Shown: in pieces, positions 25,739 to 33,879 of the stretch
How the letters are laid out: every line of letters starts with the position of its first letter
Numbering within the stretch: the first letter of the stretch is position 1
DNA from: DASVXQ01 sp046727955
GTDB taxonomy: Bacteria > Actinomycetota > CALGFH01
Assembly: GCA_046727955.1 (NCBI GenBank)
Contig: JBKPDO010000139.1
Location: 1-34,767, forward strand
Length of the DNA: 34,767 nt
Reading direction: 5' to 3'
Position numbers and translations under genes: made by a program
Notes under the pieces: model-generated
Told to the model about the DNA's origin: nothing
The model's input: only the letters and a program-made list of their open reading frames with translations
Database searches by the model: none

Positions 25739-26215
25739 CTAGGTGTCCACGTCGTCGAGCGAGTAGCCGCGCGGTGGGCCGGCGGGTGGGCCGGAGGTGG
25801 GCGGGCTGCCCGGGTCCGTCGTCCCGGCAGCGGTGGCGTCCGGCCCGGTGCTGCCGGAGCCCGGCGCGGTGCTGCCCGGGTCCGTCGTCCCTCTGGCGGT
25901 GGGGTCCAGCCCGGTGCTGCCCGGCGCGGTGCTGCCCGGCGCGGTGGCGGTGGCGCCTGGATCGCCGGCGGTGCCGCCTGGCAGGGTCGCCTCGATCGCG
26001 GCCATCTCCGAGGAGATGCGCTCGACCTCGGCCTCGTCGGGCTGGGTGCCCGCGCGCCTCGCGCGGTAGACCAGCAGGCCCAGACGCCGGCCGAGGTCGT
26101 TGAACTGTCGCTGCCGCTGGAGCTCGTCGATCCGCCCGCGGACCTGGTCGAGTCCCTGCTCGATCGAGCGGGTGGCCTGCTCGGCGAGCTGCTTGGCGTC
26201 ATCCAGGAATGCCAT
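25739..26215 (-). CDS. coiled-coil protein with a low-complexity tail, unknown function
   Basis: A 158-residue protein. Residues 1-85 are helical and charged (MAFLDDAKQLAEQATRSIEQ, then GLDQVRGRIDELQRQRQFND), similar to small actinobacterial coiled-coil proteins with one weak hydrophobic patch (LGRRLGLLVYRAR). The rest is a Gly/Ser/Thr/Pro/Ala/Asp tail of irregular short repeats (GSTAPGST, GTTDPGS) that ends GYSLDDVDT. ATG 26215 is preceded by AAGGAGG with a good gap. It overlaps the end of the AIM24 gene by 17 bases, so the two are co-transcribed. Function unknown. Confidence 0.65.
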   Translation of the reverse strand: MAFLDDAKQLAEQATRSIEQGLDQVRGRIDELQRQRQFNDLGRRLGLLVYRARRAGTQPDEAEVERISSEMAAIEATLPGGTAGDPGATATAPGSTAPGSTGLDPTARGTTDPGSTAPGSGSTGPDATAAGTTDPGSPPTSGPPAGPPRGYSLDDVDT

Positions 26216-26951
26216 CGGAGCCTCCTTGCTCATTGGTTGGTCGCTTGCCGGGCGGGTGGGGAGCGGCGGCCGACTGGAGCAGCACTGACCCGGCGCCGCT
26301 CAGGGTGGCCAGGCTCGGGCGCCCGCCGCCGAGCAGGACCGCCAGCAGCTGGTCGCCGGCCAGCGCCCGGCGGCGCGGTTCCACCCGGATTCCCTCCTGG
26401 ATGGCGACCAGGCGGCCGGGGTCGACCTCCACCGTCCCGCCGTACCGCGCCAGGTCCAGCTCGACCAGGCCGCCCACGCCGGTCACGAAGGCCGAGCCAG
26501 AGCCGGCGAGGCGCTCGAGCCCGGCCGGCACGCCCTCGCCGGGCCGGGCGCCCGCCGCGGCGGCTGGCGCCGGGCCGATGCCAACGGTGCTCTCGGCGGC
26601 CACCAGCGCGGCGCGTGTCACCAGCCAGTCCGTGCCGGCTTCCAGGCGCAGCTCGCGCACCTCGCCAGCGGGCTCGCCCGCGAACGCGACCAGGCCGCTG
26701 GAGACACCGGCGCTGAAGTAGGGGAGCGCGGCGTCGCGGCCGGCGAGCCGCTGCCGGCCGGCCATGATCGCCGTGGTCAGCGCCCGGTCGAGCAGGCCGC
26801 CGGACCCGCCGCCGGGGCCGATCAGCCGCGCCTGCACCGCCACGTTCGGCGTCTTCCACACGAAGCGCCCGGGCTGGCACCAGACCGCTTGTCCGCTGTC
26901 GAGCTGCACCACCACGAGCTGCCCGGCGCTGACCAGCTTGTGCGTGACCAT
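26199..26951 (-). CDS. AIM24 family protein
   Basis: A 250-residue protein of the AIM24 (DUF124) family, a beta-rich trimer-forming fold similar to the TRAP RNA-binding protein. Visible family traits are LVVVQLDSGQAVWCQPGRFVW, LAGSGSAFVTGVGGLVELDL, VEVDPGRLVAIQEGI and LATLSGAGSVLLQS. A Gly- and Ala-rich loop (about 130-150) is unusual. The bacterial function is unknown; the yeast relative acts in mitochondrial inner-membrane organisation. It starts at ATG 26951, next to repeat copies D and E, divergent from pncB. Confidence 0.75.
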   Translation of the reverse strand: MVTHKLVSAGQLVVVQLDSGQAVWCQPGRFVWKTPNVAVQARLIGPGGGSGGLLDRALTTAIMAGRQRLAGRDAALPYFSAGVSSGLVAFAGEPAGEVRELRLEAGTDWLVTRAALVAAESTVGIGPAPAAAAGARPGEGVPAGLERLAGSGSAFVTGVGGLVELDLARYGGTVEVDPGRLVAIQEGIRVEPRRRALAGDQLLAVLLGGGRPSLATLSGAGSVLLQSAAAPHPPGKRPTNEQGGSDGIPG

Positions 26952-26984
26952 GGCCGCCCTTCCCTCATGCCCTCATGCCCTGTT

Positions 26985-27151
26985 CTCACCGGGGGGTTAC
27001 GCTCGGCTCTGCTTCGCTCCCTTGTACCCCGGCTTGGGCCTCGCTAGTGAACCCCCCGGACCCCCCGTCTCACCGGGGGGTTACGCTCGGCTCTGCTTCG
27101 CTCCCTTGTACCCCGGCTTGGGCCTCGCTAGTGAACCCCCCGGACCCCCCG
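26985..27151. repeat. hairpin-ended 84-bp repeat, tandem copies D and E
   Basis: Two identical tandem copies, 84-base period (cores from 26989 and 27073), between the divergent AIM24 and pncB genes. Compared with copies B and C the left arm is CCGGGGGGTT and the right arm AACCCCCCGG, so a C-G pair has become T-A on both sides and the stem is kept. Confidence 0.9.
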
Positions 27152-27192
27152 CTCGACGCTACCGCCGCCCGTCGCCTCCAGCAACGGGTTGC

Positions 27193-27216
27193 TAAGCTGG
27201 GCGTTCGATGTCGAAC
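27193..27216 (+). promoter_or_regulatory. leaderless promoter with palindrome over the pncB start codon
   Basis: TAAGCT (27193-27198) is a good -10 box ending 9 bases before ATG 27208, with no ribosome-binding site between, as in leaderless transcripts. The palindrome GTTCGA-TG-TCGAAC (27203-27216) covers the start codon and the likely start of transcription, a good place for a repressor. Confidence 0.45.
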
Positions 27217-28593
27217 AATTCTCTGAGCGCAGTTGGCGCGGTCGCAGGCTCGGCGATCCCGCTCCCAGTCCACGGCCCGGAGTCGCGCACCGCCGACGGC
27301 CGGCTGGCCTCGTGGATCTTCGACCTGCCCGTGGTCGAGCTGCGCGCCGGCTACCGCGCCGCCGTCTACTTCGACCGGTCACGGCGCATCCTCGCGGCCG
27401 AGGGCGCCAATACCGAGGTCACCATCCAGGTCTTTCAGCGCCAGGACGGCGTGGTCGCGTGTGGCATCGACGAGGCGCTGGCCATGCTCGCGCTCGGCGC
27501 CGGCGAGCCGACCGACCAGGTGGCGGCCGACCGCGCCTTCGCCGAGTACCTCAACGCCCGCAACCGCGCCCGGCGCGCCCGCCGCAGGGGCGGCGCCACC
27601 TATCTCGAGGCGGTGCGCCTCCAGGTGGAGGCCGAGGTCGCCTTCGACCGCCTGTGGCGGCCGGCGATCGGTGAGATCAGCGTCCGCGCGCTGCGTGACG
27701 GCGAGCGCGTCTCCGCCTGGGAGCCGGTAGTCGAGATCACCGCGCCGTACCGGCTGGTAGCCCACCTCGAGAGCGTCTACCTCGGCGTGCTGGCGCGGCG
27801 CTCGCTGGTCGCCACCAACGTCAGCCGGGTGGTGGACGCCGCCGCCGGCAAGCCGGTGCTGTTCTTCGCGGACCGCTTCGACCACTGGGCCACCCAGGGC
27901 GGCGACGGCTATGCCGCCTTCGTCGGCGGCGCCCAGGGCGTCGCCACCGACGCGCAGGCCGCCTGGTGGGGTGAGCGGGGTCTGGGCACCATCCCGCACG
28001 CGCTGATCGCCGCCTTCTCCGGCGACACCGTGGCTGCCACCGCTGCCTTCGCGCGCCACATCCCCAACGTCCCGCTGATCGCCCTGGTGGACTTCGACAA
28101 CGATTCGGTGGCTACGGCGCTGGCCTGCGCGCACGCCTTCGGCGAGCGGCTCTGGGGAGTCCGCCTGGACACCTCCAACGTCATGGTGGACCGCTCCCTG
28201 TGGGGGGAGATGGGGGACTTCGCTCCGACCGGCGTCAACCCTCGTCTGGTCTTGAAGGTCCGTGAGGCGCTGGACGCAGAAGGCTTCGGCCACATCCGCG
28301 TGATCGTCTCCGGCGGCTTCAACGCCGAGCGGATCGCCGCCTTCGAGGCCGCCAAGATGCCGGTCGACTCCTACGCGGTCGGCTCGGCGCTGCTCAAGGG
28401 CGAATGCGACTACACCGCCGACGTCGTGCTGCGCGAGGGCCGGCCGTGCTCGAAGGTCGGCCGCCGCTACCGTCCTTCCGACCGGCTCGAAGGGGTCGAC
28501 CTGGCCATGCACAACGGTCGCCGCCGCGGCGCCGGGGACGATGCCGAGGCTGCCGGGGAGACCGGGTCAGCCGGTACGGGCAGGCTCGGGTAG
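27208..28593 (+). CDS. pncB: nicotinate phosphoribosyltransferase
   Basis: A 461-residue enzyme of NAD salvage that joins nicotinate and PRPP to nicotinate mononucleotide. It has the family core: WIFDLPVVELRAGYRAAVYF near the start, VFQRQDGVVACGIDEAL, the central YLGVLARRSLVATNVSRVV, FFADRFDHWATQGGDGYA, LGTIPHALIAAF, LIALVDFDNDS, WGVRLDTSNVM, and the phosphate-binding IRVIVSGGFNAERI. A short polar C-terminal tail is extra. It appears leaderless (see the promoter entry). The aldo/keto reductase follows 50 bp downstream on the same strand. Confidence 0.9.
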   Translation: MSNNSLSAVGAVAGSAIPLPVHGPESRTADGRLASWIFDLPVVELRAGYRAAVYFDRSRRILAAEGANTEVTIQVFQRQDGVVACGIDEALAMLALGAGEPTDQVAADRAFAEYLNARNRARRARRRGGATYLEAVRLQVEAEVAFDRLWRPAIGEISVRALRDGERVSAWEPVVEITAPYRLVAHLESVYLGVLARRSLVATNVSRVVDAAAGKPVLFFADRFDHWATQGGDGYAAFVGGAQGVATDAQAAWWGERGLGTIPHALIAAFSGDTVAATAAFARHIPNVPLIALVDFDNDSVATALACAHAFGERLWGVRLDTSNVMVDRSLWGEMGDFAPTGVNPRLVLKVREALDAEGFGHIRVIVSGGFNAERIAAFEAAKMPVDSYAVGSALLKGECDYTADVVLREGRPCSKVGRRYRPSDRLEGVDLAMHNGRRRGAGDDAEAAGETGSAGTGRLG

Positions 28594-28643
28594 GCTGGGG
28601 GCGGTCTCGTCATGGGCATTCTCGTCATGGGAGGCACCACAGC

Positions 28644-29609
28644 ATGCAGTTCCGCAACCTTGGAAGCCAGGGCCCGGGCATCTCGGTCGTGGGCGTCGGC
28701 ACCTGGGCGATCGGCGGTCTGGACTGGGGTCCGCAGGACGACGACGAGTCCATAGCCGCACTGCACCGTGCCCTGGACGCGGGGATCAACTGGGTCGACA
28801 CGGCGGCGGTCTATGGCCTCGGCCACTCCGAGGAGATCGTTGGCCAGGTGGTGCGCGAGCGCGGCGAGGGCGTGCTGGTGTTCACCAAGTGCGGTCGCAA
28901 ATGGGACGCTGACCAGCGCGCGCTGGTCAGCGACCTACGGCCCGCGTCGATCCGCTCCGAGCTGCAGCAGAGCCTGAAGCGGCTCGGCCGCGACCACGTC
29001 GACCTGTACCAGTTCCACTGGCCGGACACGGTCACCGGCACCCCGGTGGAGGAGTCCTGGGCGACCATGGCCGATCTGGTGGAGGAGGGCACCGTGCGCT
29101 GGGCGGGGGTGTCGAACTTCGGCGTCGACCTGCTCGAGCGCTGCGAGCGCATCCGCCACGTCGACTCGTTGCAGCCGCCGCTCAGCCTGATCGCCCGTAG
29201 GACCCTGCGAGAGCTGCTGCCCTGGTGCGAGGCGCACGGCACCGGGGTGATCGCCTACAGCCCGCTGCAGTCCGGCCTGCTCAGCGGCGCGTTCTCAATC
29301 GAGCGGAGGGCGCAGCTCGCGGAGGACGACTGGCGGCGGGGCAGCCCCGACTTCTCCGAGCCCAGGCTCAGCGCCAACCTGGCGCTGGCCGAGCGGCTGC
29401 GGCCGATCGCCGAGCGTCACGGCGTGGAGGTGGCCGCTGTGGCGGTCGCCTGGGTGCTTGAGCAGTCCGGGGTGACCGGGGCGATCGTCGGCGCCCGGCG
29501 CCCGTCCCAGCTCGACGCCTGGCTCGCGGCGGGGACTCTGCGGCTCGACGCCAACGATCTCGAGGAGATCGCCGCGGCGGTCAAGGAGACAGGCGCGGGA
29601 ACCGATTGA
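28644..29609 (+). CDS. aldo/keto reductase
   Basis: A 321-residue NADPH-dependent reductase with a TIM barrel. The catalytic four are visible: Asp52 and Tyr57 in NWVDTAAVYGLGHSEE, Lys82 in VLVFTKCGRKW and His125 in VDLYQFHWPD. Other blocks are VRWAGVSNFGVDLLERC, GVIAYSPLQSGLLSGAF and the cofactor loop VTGAIVGARRPSQLDAWLAA. The substrate is unknown. ATG 28644 has GGGAGG 9 bases upstream. Just before it the 12-base string TCTCGTCATGGG occurs twice (28605-28630 region), without clear meaning. Confidence 0.9.
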   Translation: MQFRNLGSQGPGISVVGVGTWAIGGLDWGPQDDDESIAALHRALDAGINWVDTAAVYGLGHSEEIVGQVVRERGEGVLVFTKCGRKWDADQRALVSDLRPASIRSELQQSLKRLGRDHVDLYQFHWPDTVTGTPVEESWATMADLVEEGTVRWAGVSNFGVDLLERCERIRHVDSLQPPLSLIARRTLRELLPWCEAHGTGVIAYSPLQSGLLSGAFSIERRAQLAEDDWRRGSPDFSEPRLSANLALAERLRPIAERHGVEVAAVAVAWVLEQSGVTGAIVGARRPSQLDAWLAAGTLRLDANDLEEIAAAVKETGAGTD

Positions 29610-30037
29610 GATCGAGGATGGGAACCGCCTGAGCGCCGAGAACGGGGATCGGCTGAGCGCGGCGACCCGCGGGCAAGCGGAACGCGGGTCGCGGTGGCTT
29701 CGCGACCCGCGTCCGGGCGCCGTCGCTCGCAAGAGCCGACCACGCACGTCCGCCCCCGCGGAACGACTGGTCCAGTCGCTGCCTGCGAGATCGGCAAGCC
29801 GCCGGAGAAGTGCCGGGACCAGTCGCGCCCCGGCTCAGGGAGCGGATGGGGCGTTCTGTGTAGAGCCTAGTTCACACTATCTAGTTAGCTCAAGTCAGGA
29901 GCGGGCAGGATGCCCGATCCTTCGCGAGCCATACGAAAGGTCCGACACGACCCTGTCGGCATTCCTCGTACATGGTTGACCTTCGGCCCGTCCAGAGACA
30001 CGCTCGGTACGAGCCGAGGGCAGATAGGAGTTCGTCT
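29610..30037. other. gap before phoH with hairpins and AT-rich promoter-like stretch
   Basis: No gene is seen in these 428 bases. The left part holds the three-arm hairpin listed separately. Around 29866-29893 the sequence is AT-rich for this genome, with CTAGTT repeated 14 bases apart (29867 and 29881) and TAGT-TCAC-ACTA between them. A TTGACC (29976-29981) could be a -35 box for phoH, but its -10 is poor. I see no PhoAT-type antitoxin frame here. Confidence 0.4.
29662..29711 (+). terminator. three-arm, mutually exclusive hairpins after the aldo/keto reductase
   Basis: GCGACCCGCG (29662-29671), CGCGGGTCGCG (29683-29693) and CGCGACCCGCG (29701-29711) can pair as arm 1 with arm 2 (10 pairs) or arm 2 with arm 3 (11 pairs, 7-base loop). 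It lies 52 bases past the stop codon. It may end transcription, though no T tract follows, and the alternative pairing resembles an attenuator. Confidence 0.5.
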
Positions 30038-31408
30038 ATGCCGCGAGCCACCCGAAGGACCAGCCCCGACGTCCCGCACCGCACCTACGTGCTCGACACC
30101 AATGTGCTGATCGCAGACCCGGAGGCGCCTGGCCGGTTCGAGGAGCACGACGTGGTGATCCCCCTTACGGTGGTGGAGGAGCTGGACAAGCTGAAGACCA
30201 GGGTGGACGAGACCGGTGCGTCCGCGCGCCGGGCGATCCGGGTGCTCGAGTCGCTGCGGGAGCGCGGCAACCTGTCGCAGGGGGTGGCGCTGCCTGGCGG
30301 CGGGCGGATCTGGGTCGAGGTCAACCACGCCGGCAGGCTCAGCCTGCCGGAGGGCCTTGCCCACGACTCCGACGACAACCGCATCCTCGCCACCACCGCC
30401 AACCTGGCCAAGGAGCTGGGGGACGAGCGTGACGTGGTGCTGGTCTCCAAGGACGCCAGCCTGCGCATCAAAGCCGAGGCGCTGAGGCTCGCCGCCGAGG
30501 AGTACCGCCACGAGCGGGTCGCGGTGGAGGAGGGCTACCTCGGCGTGGCGACCATCGAGGTGGCAGGCGGCCTCGACGAGATCTACGCCAACCGGGGCGG
30601 TGAGATCACGCCCGACCAGGCGCTGTGGGCCAACCAGTTCGTGGTGCTGCGCTCCGGCACGCAGAGTGCCCTCGGCCAGGTCCGGAGCACGGTGGCGGCG
30701 GGCGAGACGATCGAGGTCCACCTGGTGGCCGACGCGTCCGAGACCTTCGGGGTCCGGGCCAGGTCCAAGGAGCAGCACTTCGCGCTGCACCTGCTGCGCG
30801 ACCCGCGGATCGCGCTGGTCTCGCTCGCCGGCAACGCCGGCACGGGCAAGACCTACCTGGCCATGGCCGCTGGTCTCGACGCCACCATGGAGCGGGGGGA
30901 GTACGACCGCGTGCTGGTGTTCAGGCCGGTGGTGCCGGTCGGGCGCCAGGATCTCGGGTTCCTGCCTGGCGACGTGGAGGAGAAGATCTCGCCCTGGATG
31001 AAGGCCATCTACGACACGCTTGCGCAGCTCTTCCGCGGCTCGCACGACGCCGACCGGCGCGAGAGCTACACCCAGGACCTGGTGCAGGGGTTGCTCGACG
31101 ACGGCACGGTGCAGCTCGAGCCGCTCACCTTCATCCGTGGTCGCACCTTCGTGCGGACCTTTGCCATCCTGGACGAAGCGCAGAACGTCGAGTACGGCGT
31201 GCTGCGCTCGCTGGCGAGCCGGCTCGGCGAGGGGTCCAAGCTGGTGCTGTGCCACGACACCTCGCAGGTCGACCACCCCTACGTCGACCCGGACTCAGGA
31301 GTGGTCGCGCTGATCGAGCGACTCAAGGGCGAGGCGCTGTTCGGGCACGTCACGCTGCTCAAGGGCGAGCGCAGCCCGGTCGCCGAACTGGTCGCCCGGA
31401 AGCTGTGA
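30038..31408 (+). CDS. phoH2: PhoH2-like PIN domain / PhoH ATPase
   Basis: A 456-residue fusion of an N-terminal PIN nuclease domain (Asp20 in TYVLDTNVLIADP, then VIPLTVVEELDKLK and the acidic AHDSDDNRILATTA and VSKDASLRIKA) with a C-terminal PhoH P-loop ATPase. Walker A is GNAGTGKTYLA at about 264, and Walker B is FAILDEAQN at about 376-384. PhoH2 proteins are sequence-specific RNA helicase-nucleases; in mycobacteria the gene pairs with an upstream antitoxin, which I do not see here. ATG 30038 is chosen over the longer frame because AGGAG lies 8 bases upstream and the PIN domain starts soon after. A small protein gene follows 29 bp downstream. Confidence 0.9.
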   Translation: MPRATRRTSPDVPHRTYVLDTNVLIADPEAPGRFEEHDVVIPLTVVEELDKLKTRVDETGASARRAIRVLESLRERGNLSQGVALPGGGRIWVEVNHAGRLSLPEGLAHDSDDNRILATTANLAKELGDERDVVLVSKDASLRIKAEALRLAAEEYRHERVAVEEGYLGVATIEVAGGLDEIYANRGGEITPDQALWANQFVVLRSGTQSALGQVRSTVAAGETIEVHLVADASETFGVRARSKEQHFALHLLRDPRIALVSLAGNAGTGKTYLAMAAGLDATMERGEYDRVLVFRPVVPVGRQDLGFLPGDVEEKISPWMKAIYDTLAQLFRGSHDADRRESYTQDLVQGLLDDGTVQLEPLTFIRGRTFVRTFAILDEAQNVEYGVLRSLASRLGEGSKLVLCHDTSQVDHPYVDPDSGVVALIERLKGEALFGHVTLLKGERSPVAELVARKL

Positions 31409-31437
31409 AGCTTGCGCTGGCAAGGAGGGACCGAACC

Positions 31438-31821
31438 ATGACAGCCGAGGACAAGCCGACGGAGGGCAGGCCGACCGGGGGCAGGCCGACGGAGGGCAGG
31501 CCGACCGGGGGCAGGCCGACCGAGGACAGGCCGACCGAGGTCGACCGTCAGTTGCTGGAGCGGGCCGAGCTCGCGCTCACCCAGCTCCACACCCAATACG
31601 GGCTCACGGCGGCGCAGTCCTCCACCCTCACCGCGATCCGCCTGCGCCTGGAGGGCAAGGCGCGCGCCTCGCTGGAGGACCTGCTGGCCGCGGGCAAGGA
31701 CCTGGGCGGCAAGGACCCGCTCGCCGAGGCCGCGCGCCGTCAGGGGCAGAAGCCTTCCTTCGAGGACGTCGCCGCCGACGCCGAGCGCCGTAAGAAGAAG
31801 TCGCTGGACGACCTGCTCTGA
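31438..31821 (+). CDS. small charged protein downstream of phoH, unknown function
   Basis: A 127-residue hydrophilic protein. The N-terminus is a repeat of five residues (PTEGR, PTGGR, PTEDR), encoded by 15-bp units; the middle is a predicted helix (QLLERAELALTQLHTQYGLT); the end is Lys/Arg-rich (DAERRKKKSLDDLL). ATG 31438 is preceded by AAGGAGG. It is probably co-transcribed with phoH. The repeat block could vary in length by slippage. I recognise no family. Confidence 0.65.
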   Translation: MTAEDKPTEGRPTGGRPTEGRPTGGRPTEDRPTEVDRQLLERAELALTQLHTQYGLTAAQSSTLTAIRLRLEGKARASLEDLLAAGKDLGGKDPLAEAARRQGQKPSFEDVAADAERRKKKSLDDLL

Positions 31822-31829
31822 GCCTCGAG

Positions 31830-32843
31830 TCAGGGAGGGCCCGGGAACCAGCGGGCGCGGAACGGGAACAGGTAGCGGTCGGTGACGAGGTTCAGGACCC
31901 GCCTGGCCTGGCCGAAGCGCTCGGCGACCTGCTCCACGACTCGTAGCGGCGCCGTCCGCACGGCGGCGCTCTCGTACGCCAGCCGGTACCAGCGCGCCCC
32001 CAGCCGCTCGAGCAGGTCGACTCCGCTGGCGGGCGCGCCTAGGTCGCGCGGTGAGGACGCCCGCGGCGCCTCGTCCCGTGCCATGCCGGCCAGGCGCAAG
32101 AGCCGGTCAGCTTGCGCCGGGGCGAACGCCCGCGCGGCGGTGTGATCCGGGAACACCCCGGTGAGGAGCAGCGCCAGGTCGCCCAGGCGCCGGTACACTC
32201 CCGTCCGGTCGGCGGCCGGGACCACGTCCAGCAGCGCGGCCAAGCGCACCAGGTCGAGCTCGCTGAAGCGCTGCCGGCGCCAGCCGCGCCGGGTCTGGAC
32301 CAGCACGCTGCCGCTCGCCACGTGGACGTAGGAGGCGAGCAGCTCGGCCAGGAACAGCCGGCGCGCCGGGGCGGCGAGGAAGTCGCGCAGGCTGGCGGCG
32401 TCGAACACCGGCAGCCGCCGCCTGGGCCCGGCCCACTCGCCGAAGAAGGCCGCCTCGCGCAGGTCGGCCGCTGCGCGATGGACCGCGAGCGCGAACACCA
32501 GGAAGGGCGACGCCCTGAGCAGCGGGTCGCGGCCGTCGCCGAGTGCGGTGACGTCGCCGGGGATGGGAAGGCCGGCGGGGTGGGGGACGTCGGCGGGGTG
32601 GGCCGCCCCGAGCACCGCCTCGAAGGTGCGCGGGTCGCTGAGCAGCCGCTCAACCAGGTCTGGGTCAACCCGCAGCCGGCCCGGCTCGAGCCTGCCGGCG
32701 CCGAGCCGCGTCGCGACACCCGCCAGCAGGGTGAGGTCCCGGTCGGGTAGGTGCTCCAGGTAGCCGGCGGGGGTGCTCCGCGCGCTCTCGCCGTCGGGTG
32801 CGGTCTCGCCGTCGGGTGCGGTCTCGCCGTCGGGTGCGGTCAT
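31830..32843 (-). CDS. conserved-looking protein of unknown function
   Basis: A 337-residue, mostly helical soluble protein, rich in Ala, Leu and Arg. It begins with three copies of the six-residue unit TAPDGE (18-bp repeats at 32787-32840) and continues GYLEHLPDRDLTLLAGVATRLGA. Later segments such as LRASPFLVFALAVHRAAADL, LRDFLAAPARRLFLAELLAS and LNLVTDRYLFPFRARWFPG look conserved. No signal, membrane span or catalytic motif is visible. It converges on the small gene after phoH and is divergent from the EAL gene. Coding composition is strong, so the gene is real, but its role is open. Confidence 0.7.
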   Translation of the reverse strand: MTAPDGETAPDGETAPDGESARSTPAGYLEHLPDRDLTLLAGVATRLGAGRLEPGRLRVDPDLVERLLSDPRTFEAVLGAAHPADVPHPAGLPIPGDVTALGDGRDPLLRASPFLVFALAVHRAAADLREAAFFGEWAGPRRRLPVFDAASLRDFLAAPARRLFLAELLASYVHVASGSVLVQTRRGWRRQRFSELDLVRLAALLDVVPAADRTGVYRRLGDLALLLTGVFPDHTAARAFAPAQADRLLRLAGMARDEAPRASSPRDLGAPASGVDLLERLGARWYRLAYESAAVRTAPLRVVEQVAERFGQARRVLNLVTDRYLFPFRARWFPGPP

Positions 32844-32953
32844 GCGTCGAAGGTACCACTGCCGCCAAGCACCCGAAACGTTCGGAATACCCAGATCCGG
32901 CCAGGAGAGCTGCGCGTGCTCAGCTTCCGCTCCGGCTGGTCGATCAAGGGAGG

Positions 32954-33865
32954 ATGAGCGCGAACCATGCGGCGGCTGAGCCGGCCGAGCCGGCCGAGCC
33001 GGCCGGTTCGTCCTGGCCGAGCGGCCAAGAGGACCTCGCCGCCGACCTGGATCGGGCGCTGGCGCGCCACGAGCTGGCGGTGCTGTACCAGCCGATCGTC
33101 GACCTCGCCACGCTGCGGATGGTGGGCGCGGAGGCGCTGCTCCGCTGGCTGCACCCGACCCGCGGGCTGCTGCCGCCTGCCGAGTTCATCCCGGCAGCGG
33201 AGGAGTCCGGCCAGATCGTGCCGATCGGCGCCTGGACGCTGGCGGAGGCGTGCCGGCGAGCCCAGACCTGGCGCGAGCGCGACCGGGCCACGGCGACGTT
33301 TGGTATCGCGGTCAACGTCTCCGGCCGGCAGCTCCGTCATCCCGGTTTCGTGACCCAGGTACGGGCCGCCCTCGAGTCGTGCGGCCTCGACCCTCGGGCG
33401 CTGCTGCTGGAGCTCACCGAGACCGTGCTGCTCGAGTACGAGGTGGTGGGCGCGACCCTCGAGCGGGTCAAGGACCTGGGCGTCGGGCTCGCGGTCGACG
33501 ATTTCGGCACCGGCCACGCCTCCCTGGAGTACCTGGCGCGCTTCCCACTCGACGCGCTGAAGGTCGACATGTCCTACGTCGACCTGCTCGAACCAGGGTC
33601 GGCGGGGGAGGGCGCGCCGCCGCGCGCCGCCGGGCTGATGCGCGGGATCGTGCTGCTCGGTCACTCGCTCGGGCTGCGGACCATCGCGGAGGGCATCAGC
33701 TCGGCCGAGCAGTTCCGCCTGCTGCGCGCGTTCGGTTGCCAGCTCGGCCAGGGGCGCCTGTTCGACGGCCCCCTCGACGCCACCGCGCTCGAGTCGCGCC
33801 TGGGCGCCCGGCTCGGCCCCCTCACCGACCCCGTGCCCGGTCCCAGTAGCGGCACCGCTCGGTAG
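32954..33865 (+). CDS. EAL-domain cyclic-di-GMP phosphodiesterase
   Basis: A 303-residue protein that is almost only an EAL domain, which splits c-di-GMP to pGpG. Key residues are present: Glu60 (AEALLRW), Asn121 (VNVSGRQL), Glu153 and Glu156 (LLELTETVLL), Asp182 and Asp183 (VDDFGTG), Lys203 (LKVDMSYV), Glu246 (IAEGIS) and Gln266 (GQGRLF). The second Glu of the usual EGVE is Ser here, and QGYLF is QGRLF, so activity is likely but not certain. No sensor or GGDEF domain is attached; the first 25 residues are an Ala/Glu/Pro stretch. ATG 32954 follows GGGAGG closely. It stands alone on its strand. Confidence 0.9.
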   Translation: MSANHAAAEPAEPAEPAGSSWPSGQEDLAADLDRALARHELAVLYQPIVDLATLRMVGAEALLRWLHPTRGLLPPAEFIPAAEESGQIVPIGAWTLAEACRRAQTWRERDRATATFGIAVNVSGRQLRHPGFVTQVRAALESCGLDPRALLLELTETVLLEYEVVGATLERVKDLGVGLAVDDFGTGHASLEYLARFPLDALKVDMSYVDLLEPGSAGEGAPPRAAGLMRGIVLLGHSLGLRTIAEGISSAEQFRLLRAFGCQLGQGRLFDGPLDATALESRLGARLGPLTDPVPGPSSGTAR

Positions 33866-33879
33866 CTATGACGTTCTTC

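Noticed and set aside
29772..30037. PhoAT-like antitoxin upstream of phoH
   Set aside because: No short frame with a ribosome-binding site is found ahead of the phoH start.
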